A stretch of 64,000 nucleotides of DNA from Monomorium pharaonis (taxonomy: Eukaryota > Arthropoda > Insecta > Hymenoptera > Formicidae). Numbering within the stretch: the stretch's first letter is position 1; each line of letters begins with the position of its first letter. The DNA lies in assembly GCF_013373865.1 (NCBI RefSeq), contig NC_050474.1, forward strand, positions 2,194,001 to 2,258,000, given 5' to 3'. A model generated the notes under the pieces. The model saw nothing but the letters and a program-made list of their open reading frames with translations. It was not told where the DNA came from and searched no databases. This document shows, in pieces, positions 1 through 14,300 of this stretch. Position numbers and translations under genes: made by a program.

Positions 1-3000
1 TATCCTTTTCATTATCTTTATTATCGCCTCTTTAGACAAATATATTACTATTTGTTTAATTATGTTATATAGATAATAATTCTAAATAAAATTTTCTTTC
101 AAGATTGTAAAAAAAATATTTTATATTAGAATATGTAATCCTTTTGAAATTTCTAATAAAAATAAAAATAAGAGATTTTACAATCCTTTACATTTTTATT
201 AAAAAAGACATTCTTAGTATTATTTAAAAAGTTAATTTCAATTTTATGCTATCTCTTGTAAAATAAAACTGCGATACTCAAAGCATGAGATTCGATAGCA
301 TAAAATAAAAGTGGGACAACTCGTGTATTTTTAAACTGGTAAGATCACGTTTGTACTCAATCTCCCTATGAATTTTCGGTAACGCTAGGACAGTGCAATC
401 AACCCTATTGTTTTTCGTATATCCGTGCTTCAATTTTTTGCACGCAGATACTGTTAACTTTTCCGAAAACTGCATCAAAAATAAAGTAAAATATTATTCA
501 TGCGAGACGTATCTCCACGAATAATTTGATAATTCGTAAACGATTACACTGAGTATATATTTTCGACATCAGTTATGCCTGTTTGAACTTTTCCTTTAAA
601 TTGGGGAAGTTTAATTAAAGTAACAATTATTAAAATATTACAGTTAAATACAAATAATAATGTAACATTAAGTTTTCGCAGAAGTAAAATCGGCTCTAAA
701 TTATAAAACCTTTATTCCTAAAGCATTCTGTTCATATTAGGTAACGTTTTCTTAAGGCGCTTCCATAACAACTCTCTTCGATGCTTTACGCCAATTCTAT
801 TTTTTGTTGTGCAACGTTCGGAGTGCATTTAAATGTTTATCGTTTGATACATTTCGTTTAAATTCCGGTAAGCTCAATCGAATATATAATATTATATGCT
901 AAAAAACAATATTAATCTCTTCCTAATATATTCAGAAATATATTTATAACCATTACAGTAAAGTTTCTATTTGAGACCATCTAATTTTTCTAAGACTTAA
1001 CGTCTTAAATCTATATGCACAAGCCTTGATAATATATTTCTTTCATTAATGTATCTCTCTCACAGTCCGTCAAACATCTAATCAAAAACATGTTTAATTA
1101 TTTTAAAATTTTATAAATATTATTATTATTATATAATAAAGTGTTCCTTCATTTCTATTTTAATACCTTGCTTTTGAGTTAAGCATAACGGAAAATTATA
1201 TAATACGATTATGAAAATAGACTTACGTATAATAATCATATTAAAGATCGTACTAATATACCCCACGCATATGTATGCATGGTAGTTAAATATTATGTAG
1301 ACTGCATTGATATATCCTCGCAATGTGAAACAATTTAGAGTATTTATTGGTACGTTGTAATAAACGGGAAATACATTGAATATGGAATATAGGATTATAT
1401 AATTAATTAAAAAACCAAGTGCACTTGAACCATGATTCACTTGCGAGATATTTACGTAACAAAGCTATCATTTACTCGCAAAAATAATGCCAATGTTTAA
1501 AAAATGTACGATATGGAAACTGATGTACTTCAACGAAAATGCATTAATTCAGTACTTCCAGCGTTATTTATTGAGTTAACATTCAATATAGATCAAACAT
1601 TATAAATGACTTTCATAAATCCGAAAACGTTTCGAACACACGCTGCTTTGCAAATCTATTCTCCTTTTTTTTAAATTAATATTCCGGCGTGAAAATATCA
1701 TAAAATCAATACGTAACTCTCCGAAAAACCGATGGCGCGTTCTTCGAGTATTTCAGGAAGATCATAGGAGCGCACCAAATAAATTTACACGTAAATTCCC
1801 TACGAGAATAGTGCAAATTTAACGTGAGAACTTTCATCGACGCGTGTTCACATTCAAATCCGAAACTCGCAACCACTAGTCGCACCTCCTCCATCTTACC
1901 CCTCCTCTATTACGAAACTTCGCGCCGCAATTTAGCAACATGTACCGCCAACGCATAATAAAACTTTAAACGTATCCTTTATTTATAGACGTAACTATAC
2001 TAAATAATGAATTGATCCCAAGTAAAAAGTTCAAAGGTTAATCATGCTGTGACGTGCTCTTATCAGTCGTTATGCTCTTACCACCAACATGATGCAACTA
2101 TTAAATTGCTTTGGGCGAAAATCTGTATCGAATATGTATCGAAATTTAGCTGAAACAAGCAACATGTTCGTGAATGTTGAGATGCATGTCAAAATTTGGA
2201 GATAATACACGTTCAAGAGAAAACGTAAAAAAATACTGCAATAAAAGTGCAACAGATTTATTTGTCAAATAAACCTGAAAAATGATAAATGTCAGTAAAA
2301 TCAAAACAAAATTGCTATCACTGCTTCAATATACTTTGTTTTTCATCTAGAGAACATTTTTTCGATGCTTTTTTTTTAGAGAAGAACTTTAATTTTCTAG
2401 ATTTACTTGATATATAAACTTAAAAAAAAAACACAAAATGTTTTGTGTCAACTTAATATAGTAACCATTGCTAGCAGATATGCAATTTTGTTCTCTTTTA
2501 TATGTTCTAATATTTCTAATAGTTTTTTCACTTTGAAGCTTTTTCTTATTATATATTGATTGGCTTCTGCTATAAAACAATGTGACATAGAAAGTCTTGC
2601 GCTATAGAAAGTCAAATAGCAAGGAGAACGACGTGTTGATGTGTTGAGATTATGACGACAATAACAGTAACGAGGGTCATAATGGTGAAACTCTAAGATG
2701 CATTGACACAAAATTTAATGAAAGTGAATAGTAGCAAGTTCCTTATTCAGTTAGCATTTTATTGTCAACATCAATCTTGTGTCCAAAAGCTGCTGCTAAA
2801 GCTTGAAACGCGAAAAGTGAAAAATAAGAAAATAAAAATTACGGAAGATTAACATAAGAAATTGACTTGAATAAATAAAAATTTAAAAAGCAAAGAAACA
2901 TTATCTAAAATCGGACTATTTTTTCATAATTTCTTATTCGCATTATTTCTTCATAATCTTATTTTACATAATCTCATAAAACATATTAAACAAGAATCTA

Positions 3001-5749
3001 TGTATTTGCTGAGGTACAATGGTATATATTATATATTGTAATAACGAAAAGCAGTACCATACAAAAAGCAGTATAGCTTACACGAAAGCTAATTAAATAA
3101 TTATCTTTAGACAGTTCGCGTATGTTTGCGCTATTGCTTTACCACTGAAAACGTAGATATTATTTAGCTCGACTATCTTGCGTAGTTTTTTAAATTTTTT
3201 ACACGTTTAATCTTACGGTGATTACACATCAGCTTTGATTTAGTTTCTAATCGCCTCAACGTCTATAACGCAAAGAAAGAACGCTTTGTCTTAATTATAA
3301 ATCTTAATACCTCTGTGCATCCTCATATGCGTAATTTTCCTCAACGTTACACGGCTTGCAAATTTGTGGAGGTCGTAAATGCATCTGGACTTAACAAAGG
3401 AAATTAAGTCAAGTAAATTAGCGTTAACTTGCTGTCATTGTAAAAGTTTACTAACTCCTAGATGGTACGATGACATTTTCCCGCAGCACTCGGAATAAAA
3501 TATGTCGCTCAAGATTCAAGATCTGTCATATAAAAATAAATAAAAGTTTTCTGTGTTCCAAAAAGTCCAATAACTGTTATCTATAATTTAGTATCGGAAA
3601 TGTATCGTGTATCAATAGTATGCGAACAGTACTTCTGAGAATTGTTAGTGGATATTATTTTGTAATCAATAAAACCAAATTGCTAAAGGTACTTTGAAAG
3701 ATTCTTTGAACCAACTTAGAATTCATACTCTCAACTCTCTATTCATACAGAAATCTCAGTGTTCTTTTGAATTTATGCAAATGGGGTCCTGCAAAAGCTC
3801 GTTTAAAGTCCTCCCTACGTAACAGCTCTGTTCTTGAAAATTTGATAAAATATGATGAACGTATTTCGTATCCGTAACGTTTTTGATTCATGTAATAGAG
3901 ATATACATGTTGCGATATACATATGATATTATGGAAGCAAACTGGTATATCGTTGAATGTAATATTAGTTGGATACTCGGTGCTTTTCTTCCGGTTCGAT
4001 TTTTACAGTTAATATTTATGATCGGAATTTGCAATTCAGTCAGCAAGCAGTAAATTACCTCAATTTTATATTTGCCTAAATTGTTCCTTTAAGCTAAGAA
4101 AACTAAAAAAACTAAGAAAAAAATAGCATGAGTTTTTTATTGTACAAATCAATAAAAGTATACTTTTCTTTAGACATATTTGTAATAATACGGATGACTC
4201 GTTATTATTAATTATAAACTGCAAAATAAGTTATCATTTTTTAATATATTGCATGTTATTATTAAAAAATAATGTTGACTGATTGTCATTAATATTAAAT
4301 CAATGGCAATTTTTTACGTAATAATCGTATAACGTTGTATTTTCAACAATTCTATTTTCCAATTGACTTTAAATTGATCTCTTTATCATTCCTATTTCGA
4401 ATTATATTCTGCTTGCTTTTTAAAAAGTGATATATTGGTTCAACAGTTAGTCGTACGTGAGTGCACATTGGATCCGAATTCGCGAATGATAGTTCTCAAT
4501 AAAAGTTCAAAATCTGTTGAGTTGGTAACTCACATGCATGATATATTCCAATGGGCTCTCTCAAATTCGCGGAATGAATTCTGCAGTCACGTAGAATTCA
4601 GGAAACCAATCTAAATATACGAGCGTGTCTCGATAAATTTTTGAGATCAGAAATCTTTCTTTAGTAAAAAAAAAAGGAAAAAAAATGTGATAACACTAAG
4701 AATTTAGGAAATATTATCTCATATTTTTTTGCAGCTACATCATCGTAATCACTCAGATCTTTTATATTGCGACTCTGATTTCATTTACGATTTATCAAGC
4801 CTTAAAATCTCTGTAATTTTTTTTCTTGTTTTCATAATGTAAATTTTGGTAATATGGAAACTGATTTATGCATTAAATTCATCACAGCGTAAAGCACTAA
4901 TCAATCAAAATGTCCGTTATCTATAATTTGCTTTTTAGAATAAACGTATGCAGATTTTGTTGCATTTTCCGCTATTAAAATATTTCATTTAAAAAGCAAA
5001 AATTATGAATGATTCACTTTGCTATATATATGTGTAGTTTTTATGCAAATATTACATTTTTGTTTATTTTAATATTATCCTTATTAATAGGATTATACAT
5101 AACTTTGTGTTAATACTAAAGAAATATAATAAAATTTCTTTCTTTCACACTATTAATTAATTTGTTTTTTTTTTATTTGTTTTGTTTCTTAAGCAATTTT
5201 AACAGTTATGCGTGGGTGGGTGCGACAATATCGATCAAAGCGGTTACAAGCGCAATCCATATTTCCCAATTTTACAACACATATGTATAATTATTAATTA
5301 GTTAAGAAATTTATATATGATTTTTCAGAATATTTATTAAAAGTAAGAAATTGCTTTGTGCAATAAACAAAAAATCCATTAGTTAATTTTTAATATCTAG
5401 TGGGAGTATATCATAAACGTTCAAACATTTTAGTTCAAAAGCTAAGCTTTAGTTCAAAATGCCAATTCTTAACACCTTTGCACTCATGATGACTTTTACG
5501 GAAACTGTTCTAATTATAAAGTTTCATGATTACATTTACGCTTCAAATAAATGCTAATTCTAAAGAAACATAAATATTTACTTATTTGATAGTGCTAACT
5601 TATATAGAATCGTACACATACACACACAAAAATCTTTATTACTAAAAATACAATAATAAAACATATAAAAATGATAACATAAATTTAAGATTAAAAAATT
5701 TTCTAATACAAAAAAAATATAGGCTATCTTCGCGTTTTAATCCATCAAT

Positions 5750-5845
5750 AATGCCAACGTTTCGTGAACATTGTAGTTTACTTCATGAAGGCGAGAAGCA
5801 TGAATGATGAAGTGAACTCCAATATTCACACGAAACGTTACCATT
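5750..5845. repeat. 96-bp imperfect hairpin with paired CGAAACGTT motifs
   Basis: The two arms (about 5750-5787 and 5808-5845) pair over roughly 38 bp with few mismatches around a 20-base loop. Each arm contains a TGA-stem-loop-CGAAACGTT arrangement in opposite orientation. It could be a fragment of a repeat family or a transcribed hairpin. Confidence 0.55.
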
Positions 5846-7954
5846 AACAATTTGAGACATGAAGATAATCCATAAATTCTTTAGTATTTTTTAAAAAAAT
5901 ACTCGTAAAAATCTCAAAAATATAATTCAAAAATTTTATGTTTGAATTATAATTCTGCGATACTAAACTTTAACGTGTGACAACTATTTGTTGCCGGATA
6001 TATATACATTATTATGTAATAATAAAAAATAAAATTAATACAGGAATTATATCAAGATGGATCGATGCACATAAAAAGCATTTTTATTATACTCGTAAAA
6101 ATATATTAAACATCAAATTAATATTTTGTGACTTTCTGATGGCATATGTGTAAATTTCGAATAAATCCCTGCTACTGTTATTTTATTACGCATCATTCAT
6201 AAAAAAAAAATAAAAAATTGTAGAAACAAATTTACAATATTTTGGAAAAAAAAAACAATTTAGAAATTTGCATTAAAATTGTTTTAATGTTATTAATATC
6301 CTAGAAATTAAGTACTTTATTTACTACCATACATTTAAGAAAATAACCCCAAAAAATTAAATATATTTAGAAAATTAATCTTTTATAACAAACGCACAAA
6401 AAGATTAAACAAGCACAGTGGCAATAAATAACTGTAATTATGTCCTGCTGGTTTTCTGACGTGACATATTTAAGTAGCTACAAACTAAGAAAATGTGAAC
6501 TAGCGCAATGGAATTACTAATTTTCCCTTGTTTATAAAATATGTGCGATTTAAACAAATACAAATCGATTATTTAAGAAATTAGAAGTTAATAAAGCCTT
6601 ATTTAACAAATAATAAATCATACAAAACATTATTCGTGTCATTTGGGTGTAATATTTATTTAAAGCTTTCTCAGTTTCATATAAAATAAAAGTTTTTTAA
6701 TTTATTACGAAAGAGAATAAATAAAAAATTAAAGTCACTTTAAATATTTAAACAGATTTTATAACAACTTGGCTTATTAATAACTTTGTCAATTTCATAT
6801 TTACCTGTAATTTGACAACGTCCTTTATTTATTATTATTTCATAGGTACCTTATAATTAAAAAGTTACAATTTATATATTATAAAAAAAAGTTTAAAAAA
6901 TTTGTTTAATAATAGCATATAATTTTATAAATAAAAAAGATAGAATATTAATCTAAAATTGCGATTTAGTACTTTGTGATAATGATATAGTTTAGTTTAA
7001 ACAAATTTTATTTTAAAATAACATTTAATAAAACAATTTGAAATAATATCTTCTTTATAATTTAATTCAATTATATATAATTTCTCAACGCATAATTCAA
7101 TCTCTATTTTTTTTATTTAATCACTAACTTTTATGATATTGCACGCGTTAATAGTAGGAACCTTTATACATATATCTCTCAGAATCATAATATTGAAATA
7201 AAAATAAATATTTAAAAAATTTATTATAATTAAAAATTCTTTCTTTGATAATGTATTATATTTTAATCAATATTACAACGTTAAATATCAAGATCAATAC
7301 CTATTTTATCTAAACTTAGTAACAGAATTTCAACAATTTATACAACGTAAAGCTGTTTTTCTTTCACTTGATGTGTATGCCATTCTTAAAATTTGTAGCA
7401 TTTATTGGGAAAAATATCAATACTTGAATTAATCGTTGTCTTTAAAATATGTGTGTAAGATTATTATAGAAAATAATAAATTATCTTTACTGCATTATTT
7501 TAATTTTTAAAATTTAATGTTATATATATCGACATTTTTAATATTATTTAAAACTATATAACATATAATTTTATTTTATATAATATTTATAAATATACAT
7601 ATACTATATAAAATAATAACTATATATACATTAGAATCCAATAAATATTACATAGAAATTATTTTATTTAATCCTATATGCAGAAGATAAATTACATTTA
7701 ACTTTAGTAAGAGGATGTAAAATTTAGATGTGAATAGAACATAGTAAAAGCGACAACAGTATACAAAGTCATATAAAGCAAAATTGACAGACTGGGAACT
7801 GGAAAAGCTGTTAATGCGTTTCAGTACTCTCTCATACAGTTTCTAGATTTATTCCTTAATTTCGCTGCTTAATTTAATACACAGATTTTGTTTTGTTAGA
7901 AATAATTAAATTAAAATATGTATGTAAGATTATTATAGAATTTAGACAAGTAAA

Positions 7955-8080
7955 AATTATAATTATAATTATAATTATAATTATAATTATAATTATAATT
8001 ATAATTTTTAATTTTAATTTTTTAATTTTAATTTTTTTTAAATTTTTTTTTTTTTTTTTATTATAATTATAATTATTTAC
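7955..8080. repeat. (ATTATA)n and poly-T low-complexity tract
   Basis: About 50 bp of an AATTAT-type hexamer repeat, followed by T-rich and TTTTAA blocks and a short return of the hexamer. The minus-strand Ile/Lys-rich ORF over it is an artefact. Confidence 0.9.
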
Positions 8081-8300
8081 AATGTTTTTATCGTGAAACT
8101 TTTCAATTTTCTTTATATACATACTTTATGGAATTTTGTCATATGTTCAAGGATCATGTACGCTCCTATAACCTCCATAACTATTTTTATCCTTAAATAT
8201 GCAATAAAGTAGATATAGGTACTTTGAGCCATTGAAAAGCTATAAGCTCGTAAAAATATCAGAAAATTTAGGCTATATATGTCTGTACATGACATTGACG

Positions 8301-11300
8301 TCTTATTACAAAAATAGCTCTTTTAATCAATTGACATTGCTCGAACATGTGCCAAGGAGGCAGTGAAAACTTTTATCGCGAGATCATTTGCGACGTGATA
8401 ATGCGAAGAGGTAGGTGGATATGTTTTAAAGAAAAGCTAAAAGGTAACACAAGGCATAACGGCGAACAAGAATGGATACTTTTGTAATTTTATGGTAGTC
8501 CCATGAGAGCAGACGCCAGCGGGATTATGCTAGCCCCTTCGAGAGAGAAATTCGCACCCAATAGTTTATATGCCTGACCTGTGCTCTTGGCTACTATGTG
8601 AGTAGATTAACGTCAATGAGGTTGCCACAAGAGAGCAATTATTAAAACCACATTGCGCCTGCCATTGGCATAACGTGGTGCTATTTTCTATTGCTAGTCG
8701 TTAGCCATATGGTTTTACGTCGATTTTCTTTACGTCAGACAAAACACATTTGGCTTCTAATTAGAATTTATAATATTCGTGCTAATGAGTCGGATATCAG
8801 TTTTAATGGCAATACACACTCTTCTGTTCGCATCCAATTTAATTATTTTAATCATTTTACATTAAAAGTGTGAAGACAAACAAGTGTTCGTAAAACAGAT
8901 TTAAAATTATTTATGTACATATCTGTATATGTATGTGTATACATATGTATAAAATAATAACTCTTTGTTCACGATAACATTATTATATATTTTAAAAAAT
9001 AATATAGGTATTTAATATGCATATGCATATAAAAACACACATATCTACATACATTAAATTTTATATTTTGCATTTATTTTGCGTTTTTAAGTTTATTTAA
9101 TTCTATTCATATCTAATCCTCCAACAATTCTCTACCGAGATAAATGGTTTCACTCTTCTACATGTTAGTAATGACGAATAATTACTTATTCCTGTCATAT
9201 ATTACTAGTAGATCTTTAAAAAATTTTATGTTGTATTAGTTTAAATTTTAATTTTTTTATATTTTTAAATAACCCTTTTCTCGGATTTTTTTATTTCCAA
9301 ATTTGTCCAAATTTGTGATCCAAGAAATGGATATTATTTTTCCCGAAATTCAATTTCCGGTCACAACGTAATACTCGAGTGTTCGAAACAAATACATATA
9401 TATATTTGTACAAAACTTTTCACTTTCTTCCTGTCTGTTGTAAATAACTGAAAAAATAACGGAAAAAATATTTGAGATAAAATAAAATAAAAACTACATC
9501 ATTACGGAATATATTAAGATTTTATATAAACGCTAAAATTTCACTGTAATTATACACACTTGTATGTGTTATGTTCTTTTAGATGCTATGCGAAATAAAA
9601 GACACATTAAAAATTTTAATTACTTTAAGAAAAGCAGTCTCAACGTATCTTTAGCTCTGATTATGCAAGTCTTCATTATACATATAACAGTTTTATGAAT
9701 GTACGAACATCTATTTTACAGTTGTCTGTTGCAGAAATATAAATCAATAAACGAGCAGCGACAATTCAGATAAACAGCATAGAAGATTAAACCTTCGGAG
9801 AGAGAACAAGAAAGCAAAATGAGAATGTGATCTGATTATGAATACACTATTGTTGTTTCTGTTAACATTAATTTATGTATACTATCATGCTTATCACGTA
9901 ATTTAAATGACATTTTATGAAACTTTCCCAGAATTTTATCTTCGCTTAATAACGCTTTTGTCGCCTCTGGAATGGAACAAATTGCTATCTTACAACACTA
10001 ATTTAAAAAATATAAAATCCGCGAAAATACTATTTATAATGTACAAAGATATAAAATAATAGCTAAAGAAGTAAACGTTGATCATATCGTTATTTAAAAT
10101 GCGATTTATATAAATGATAAACACACCTGCATCAACAAAAAATTTTAATTCTCTTTCTTTAGAAGTTCTTTTTTAAATATATTAAAATGTTTAAAATTTA
10201 ATCAATATCAAAACGATAAGAATATTTATTAGTACATAAAAGGGATTACAAATTTAATCACAAAAGATCACGGGAGATTACATTATACTTTTCACGGTTT
10301 ACATCATTCCAATAAATAATTTCATAGTATTTGTTAATTAATTATCGTCTTTGATTCTTTATTGCTAAAAATAATCAAGTTCGTCTATTCAAGTTCGACA
10401 ATTTACAAAGTAAAAATTTGTAAATAAAATCCAACTTTTCTTTTCAATGTAGCTATTCGAGTTCTTATAGTAATATTAACAGTAATATTAATCGCATGAC
10501 AGGTGATTGTCTGAATGTAATCTGATTGATCAGTTTTAAGTTCTCATATCTCAAAAACTATCTGAAATATTTACAAATAACTATTTGAAATATTTATAAA
10601 TAACTATTGACTTAATTTTTTTAGAACTTTTTATAGTATTTTGTAGTATTTTATAGTATTTTAATTCGTAAATTTCGAGATACCTCTTGTATGGTTAAGC
10701 AAAAAGATAAATTTTAATATCGCGACATTGTTCCTTATTATTAAATTATTGCGGTCTTTATAAGAACTGTTATTTTAATGAACATTATAAAAAAACAAAA
10801 AATCTCGTATCAAGTGTCCTACACAAGCGTATGACCTATTAGTATTTTACAGCCATCATATATGTATCTGAGTCAGATGATTAATCTGTAAATTTAATCA
10901 CAATTTTAAATGGTATTACGTTTTATACATAATTTAACCTATTCAAAAGTGTCCACGAACAACGCTTCATTGATTATGTCGAATAGAAGATTATAAAAAT
11001 TTATATTGCAAATATCACGGTGAAAAAGTAATTTGCAATTTTAAGAGTTTTTTAAATGAGTTATTTAAAAATTAAATCCTACGTTGACGTAGGTAATTAA
11101 AAATCAGAATTTATGACTTCCATCTTTTTTGAAAATAGAATTTGTCGGTTTGATTACAAAGGAAATGTTCGTTTTTACAGAACCGGTTATTTTAAAAATT
11201 TTTATATCCCATGCACATGAATCTGTGCCAGATGGCCCTTTTCGACTATTACGCCGCGTAATATATTTCTCGAATACATCACACAAAATCGCGAAACAAT

Positions 11301-14300
11301 TTCAATAAAGTCTAGGAATTAAAATTTTATTAATTGAAATTTGCTGATGCGTATAAAATAATATTTAAATAAAATATATTAAATAATTAATTATTCATAA
11401 GACAATGGTGGGACTATTATCTTTATATTTAACAGAATACTACGAAGTCGGATTATGGATTATTTGATCAATATAATATGAAATTCAGTCATTCATAAAC
11501 CGTGATAAGAGTTCAAAACTCTTTCGTTATAATAATGCCCTCCGTGTAATGCTGGATAATATTATTTAAGGTAGTTCCTGGAAATATGTTTGCACTATGT
11601 GAATACCAAACGCACCATCGAACACCATACATACAATGGTGTATTCGAATGTTCACCAAATACGCACGCATACTAAACTCTGAGAATTCATGAAATTCAT
11701 TCGTGCGTTCTAAATGTCACAGCGTATATTGCCAAATGCATATATTCGCTTATACACATCATCGCAACGTACATGTGTCGTACGTGTGGACTAATAAATG
11801 TATGTTTCGGACTTATCACGGATGCGTATAACATCCGAATGACCAACGGCTATTTTCCTATGCCGCGACGTGTAAATGTGCATCCCGCCATGAAATATTT
11901 ATGCCGACATTAATCGATGATGTTAATTGAGCAGTATTTATCGAGTATACACGTAGCGTGTAGTTTATCACTGTTACGGCAGTTCATAAATTGAATCATT
12001 TTCATTATCACTATCACGGACAGCGGAAAAGAAACGTATACGTTAACATAAAAGTCAATTAGAAGTACCACGTGCATGATCGCGATGCAGAGATCGTAAT
12101 AATGAGAAACAAAAGCTAGATTCTGTAGTGTATGTCTCGAAGTATGTACGAAGCACAAGATGTGTTTAAGAAAAAAAGAAGGCTATTTTAAAGTCATTAT
12201 TATTATACGTCCCAAATACGTTGTCAAATATTCATACTTCATCTGTATCATGCATGCGAATAATCACCGTAATAGCAATTGGGAAAATATTTTATAGGGC
12301 TTCCGGAACTCTTCCGATGTTCATAATTAAAATATTAATATCCAATGCCACGAACTTGAGATAAACATATTGCACTTGCTGTTCTCTCAATCGGTTTCCT
12401 CGATTACTAACAATTATTGTTTCTCAGTAAAACAATACTGAAAAATACAATATACCATAACGTTGTGGCGACTATGCTTGCCACAACCGCGTATGTAATA
12501 AATAATAACGGACAATTCTCGAAGATCCTTCGAAGCAATATTACTGCTTGCACGGAGGTATAGAAGAAAGATCTAGAAGCTTCAGTATATAAAACAAGAG
12601 AGTTTGGGAAGAGCGGCTTGTTGTTATCCCGCTCTCGCGAAATAAACATCGACAATTCGTGACCAAACTGTGTTTTGCTGTACGTTACAGAATTCCAATA
12701 AAGAGCCTTGTTAAATGCTAATCAGTGTCGCTCCGGTTTTGATTTCCTAGATCGAATAACCGCTCCTCATGTCAAAAGCATATCCGTCTCCATAATGTTA
12801 CATGTTCATAAAGATATATCATTTAAATAAGATATATCATTTTGCACAAATGATATATCTTATTTAAATATTACATAAGGAAATGTATTGCAAAATAATT
12901 TTGTCAGAATGCGTATTAGTAATATAATTTATCTTCCAAATTATTTAAGAAAAGATAAGGTGTGCAAATACGTTTCTTATTCATCACACGTCCATTAAAA
13001 TAAACTTTTACAAAGAAAAGTTAAAAACTAAAAGAATATACTTTCATTATATAATAATTTACAAAACTTTATACTTCCTTAATGCTTTCTTTATATATTT
13101 ATGTATCTTTGTTTCTTGTGCATATTAATATTTAGTATCTTCTGATGTTTAAATAAGATAAGTTTAATGAACAAAATTTGTTGCTTACACTATTAACGGT
13201 TTTAATTGCAGGATTAATTAAACTTCAATGCAAGCGTGAAATTTTTCACTTGCGAAAGTTACGGAAACCGCCAATACGACGTCGGCTCGCCACCTGCGAC
13301 AGTATTGGTACTTGAGTTATTACGAGGTCAGGTAGATCGTAAATGAAGGGAAATCACCCTCAGGACTGACGAAAAGAAATTTCTTTAGCTTTCCTATCGA
13401 TCGAGAGCGAATACGAATAATGCTCCACGCTACAAATCTGTCTACTGTTTTTGCAGAAAAAAAAAACCTTCGCAATAGTACAATTCAATAACTATGATAA
13501 TAATCTAATAATTCAGCATTCTTTAAAGATAATTGCTTTAAAGATAATTGTTCCACGCGTTTATGTTTCTAAAATAAATACAGATAAGTATACATTTTTC
13601 ACGGAATCAAATAACTAACAAAAAATAAAATGCGATGTAGAATTGCAACAGCTGTTTCATAAAATGAGAAAAAATGTTTCCGAAGTATAGCCTTAAGCAA
13701 AAAATTGTGTTATAAATAATATCTCATGTAAATGTCAAAAATAATATGATCAGAAAAACGTAGAAGCAATTTAATATTAATTTAATATCATGATGAGTTT
13801 ACATCATGATACATTTAATATTACGATAACATTTTTTTTACTGCATTATATATATGATAACAAAATGTAGATATTGGATTTGTGAATTAAAGCGTAAAAA
13901 CGGAACGGAAATGTAATTTTCATTAATGGTCGTTATAGAATAAACGCGGCAACGAAGACAGTCCAATCTATCGCAAATTCGGGCCATGTGCCCGAAATTG
14001 ATTATTTTCTCAACCCAATTAACAGACACCATTTGAGCCATGATACTCTCTAAGAGGAAAACGACTAAAATGAATCTCGTCATAGATCGTTAAAATGTTT
14101 ACGACACTAGCGAGGTTTCGCGTTTTACACGTGGAAGTATTCTTCGTTCCCTCAAAGAGATGCGACAACGATGGATATTCTACAATTGTAGATAAAATCT
14201 GAAAAAAATCGTTCTGTTCGTGGAAAAATATAATATTGTAAATGTTTTTATTCGGTATACGCGACATGCACTAAGCATATTTTATTTAATATATTTTACA

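Larger units (their letters stand above)
1..8300. other. AT-rich intergenic or upstream DNA, no gene seen
   Basis: Very AT-rich with only short ORFs of background character. It holds an inverted repeat TTTTATGCTATC/GATAGCATAAAA at about 242-305, an 18-bp palindrome at 2431-2448, an imperfect hairpin at 5750-5845 and a low-complexity AT block at 7955-8080. Nothing supports a coding exon on either strand. Confidence 0.6.

Noticed and set aside
2448..2711. 87-codon minus-strand ORF
   Set aside because: No signal peptide, domain or splice context; background length for this composition.
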